From contig JANXXY010000455.1 in assembly GCA_025350365.1 (NCBI GenBank), forward strand, positions 1 through 6,538: DNA of 6,538 nt, given 5' to 3'. This document shows, piece after piece, positions 5,940-6,538 of the stretch (positions are counted from its first letter, which is position 1; every line of letters begins with the position of its first letter). The stretch is from Bacteroidales bacterium. GTDB taxonomy: Bacteria; Bacteroidota; Bacteroidia; Bacteroidales; JAAUTT01. The position numbers and the translations under genes were made by a program. The notes beneath the pieces were generated by a model. The model was not told the DNA's origin and did not search any database. It saw only the letters and a list, made by a program, of their open reading frames with translations.

Positions 5940-6538
5940 ATGACTGAACAACAAAATATCAATTATAGACGAATTGCAGAAGCAATAGAGTATATTAAAA
6001 TCAACTTTAAAGAGCAACCCAATCTTGACGAAGTTGCAAAGAAAATTCATTTAAGTCCATTTCATTTCCAACGACTTTTTAGCGAATGGGCAGGCACAAG
6101 TCCAAAGAAATTTCTACAATACACTACCGTAGAGTACGCGAAAACATTATTAAAAGAAAATAAAGCAACGCTTTTTGAAACTGCTCACGAAACAGGACTT
6201 TCAGGAACAGGGCGTTTACACGACTTGTTTATCAACATAGAAGGGATGACACCTGCCGAATACAAAAAGGGAGGAAAAGATTTGATCATAAATTACAGTT
6301 TTGCAGAAAGTCCATTTGGAAACATTATAGTGGCATCTACAGAAAAGGGAATTTGTTTTATGGCATTTTCCGATGATGAATCTATTGCGTTTTCGACAAT
6401 GCAACTCCATTTTCCAAATGCTCATTTTAGACAAATGGTTGATTTAATTCAGCAAAATGCACTCTTTATTTTCACTCATGATTGGACAAAACTTAACCAA
6501 ATAAAACTACATTTAAAGGGAACAGATTTTCAACTAAA
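5940..6538 (+). CDS. ada: Ada-type protein: AraC-like domain fused to O6-alkylguanine-DNA alkyltransferase, N-terminal part (3' end outside window)
   Basis: The frame from the ATG at 5940 is open to the window edge and gives 199 residues. Residues about 12-108 form an AraC/XylS DNA-binding domain: the first helix-turn-helix is at LDEVAKKIHLSPFHFQRLF (29-47), then GTSPKKFLQ (52-60), a second helix-turn-helix around 80-99 (TAHETGLSGTGRLHDLF) and the closing GMTPAEYKK (102-110). From about 118 the sequence INYSFAESPFGNIIVASTEK is the start of the methylguanine methyltransferase N-terminal subdomain. It continues to LHLKGTDFQL (190-199), which normally leads directly into the active-site half. 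The PCHR cysteine motif is therefore beyond the window. The chain starts at the AraC domain and lacks the N-terminal zinc/phosphotriester-sensing domain of E. coli Ada, so it resembles the shorter two-domain form. The expected role is repair of O6-alkylguanine with possible self-regulation. Confidence 0.9.
   Translation, partial: MTEQQNINYRRIAEAIEYIKINFKEQPNLDEVAKKIHLSPFHFQRLFSEWAGTSPKKFLQYTTVEYAKTLLKENKATLFETAHETGLSGTGRLHDLFINIEGMTPAEYKKGGKDLIINYSFAESPFGNIIVASTEKGICFMAFSDDESIAFSTMQLHFPNAHFRQMVDLIQQNALFIFTHDWTKLNQIKLHLKGTDFQL

Noticed and set aside
6216..6434. Minus-strand 72-codon frame inside the ada-type gene
   Set aside because: It is a shadow of the plus-strand frame, which carries clear AraC and alkyltransferase motifs and stays open to the window edge.

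Overview
This window comes from a member of the Bacteroidota. The evidence is a SusC/SusD outer-membrane pair followed by a DUF3823 lipoprotein, lipoprotein signals with Bacteroidota-style lipoboxes, AT-rich start regions without Shine-Dalgarno motifs, and promoter-like sequences that approximate TTTG / TAnnTTTG. The genus cannot be fixed from the sequence alone. All intact genes lie on the + strand.

Bases 2-3599 are the downstream end of a polysaccharide-utilisation-type operon. It holds the last 217 residues of a SusC-like TonB-dependent transporter, a complete and long (686 aa) SusD-like glycan-binding lipoprotein, and a 271-aa DUF3823 lipoprotein. The gaps are 43 and 24 bp, and a strong 16-bp-stem hairpin (3615-3658) closes the unit. 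Together these would form a cell-surface complex: SusD and probably the DUF3823 protein catch a polymer fragment, and SusC imports it with TonB energy. No glycoside hydrolase, regulator or sigma/anti-sigma gene lies in the window, so the substrate cannot be named.

Bases 3600-4224 contain no intact gene. They hold the terminator, a short orphan reading frame with protein-like composition but no start codon (3731-3949, probably a gene remnant), two short inverted repeats and a weak promoter candidate.

Bases 4225-5610 encode a complete 461-aa dicarboxylate/amino acid:cation symporter (DAACS, GltP/DctA type). It has an extra hydrophobic N-terminus. Its cation-site residues differ from the sodium-coupled archaeal GltPh, while the acidic-amino-acid-binding residues of TM8 are kept.

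Bases 5611-5939 look like a rearrangement scar. A C-rich motif of the dispersed-repeat type (CCTAACCCCTCTCC) is followed by the last ~50 codons of a FucP-like sugar MFS transporter whose remainder is missing.

Bases 5940-6538 start an Ada-type protein: an AraC-like DNA-binding domain fused to an O6-alkylguanine-DNA alkyltransferase. The window edge cuts it before the catalytic cysteine.

I see no convincing undescribed multi-gene system. The items most worth checking are the orphan frame at 3731-3949, the hybrid ion-site pattern of the symporter and the truncated-MFS scar.
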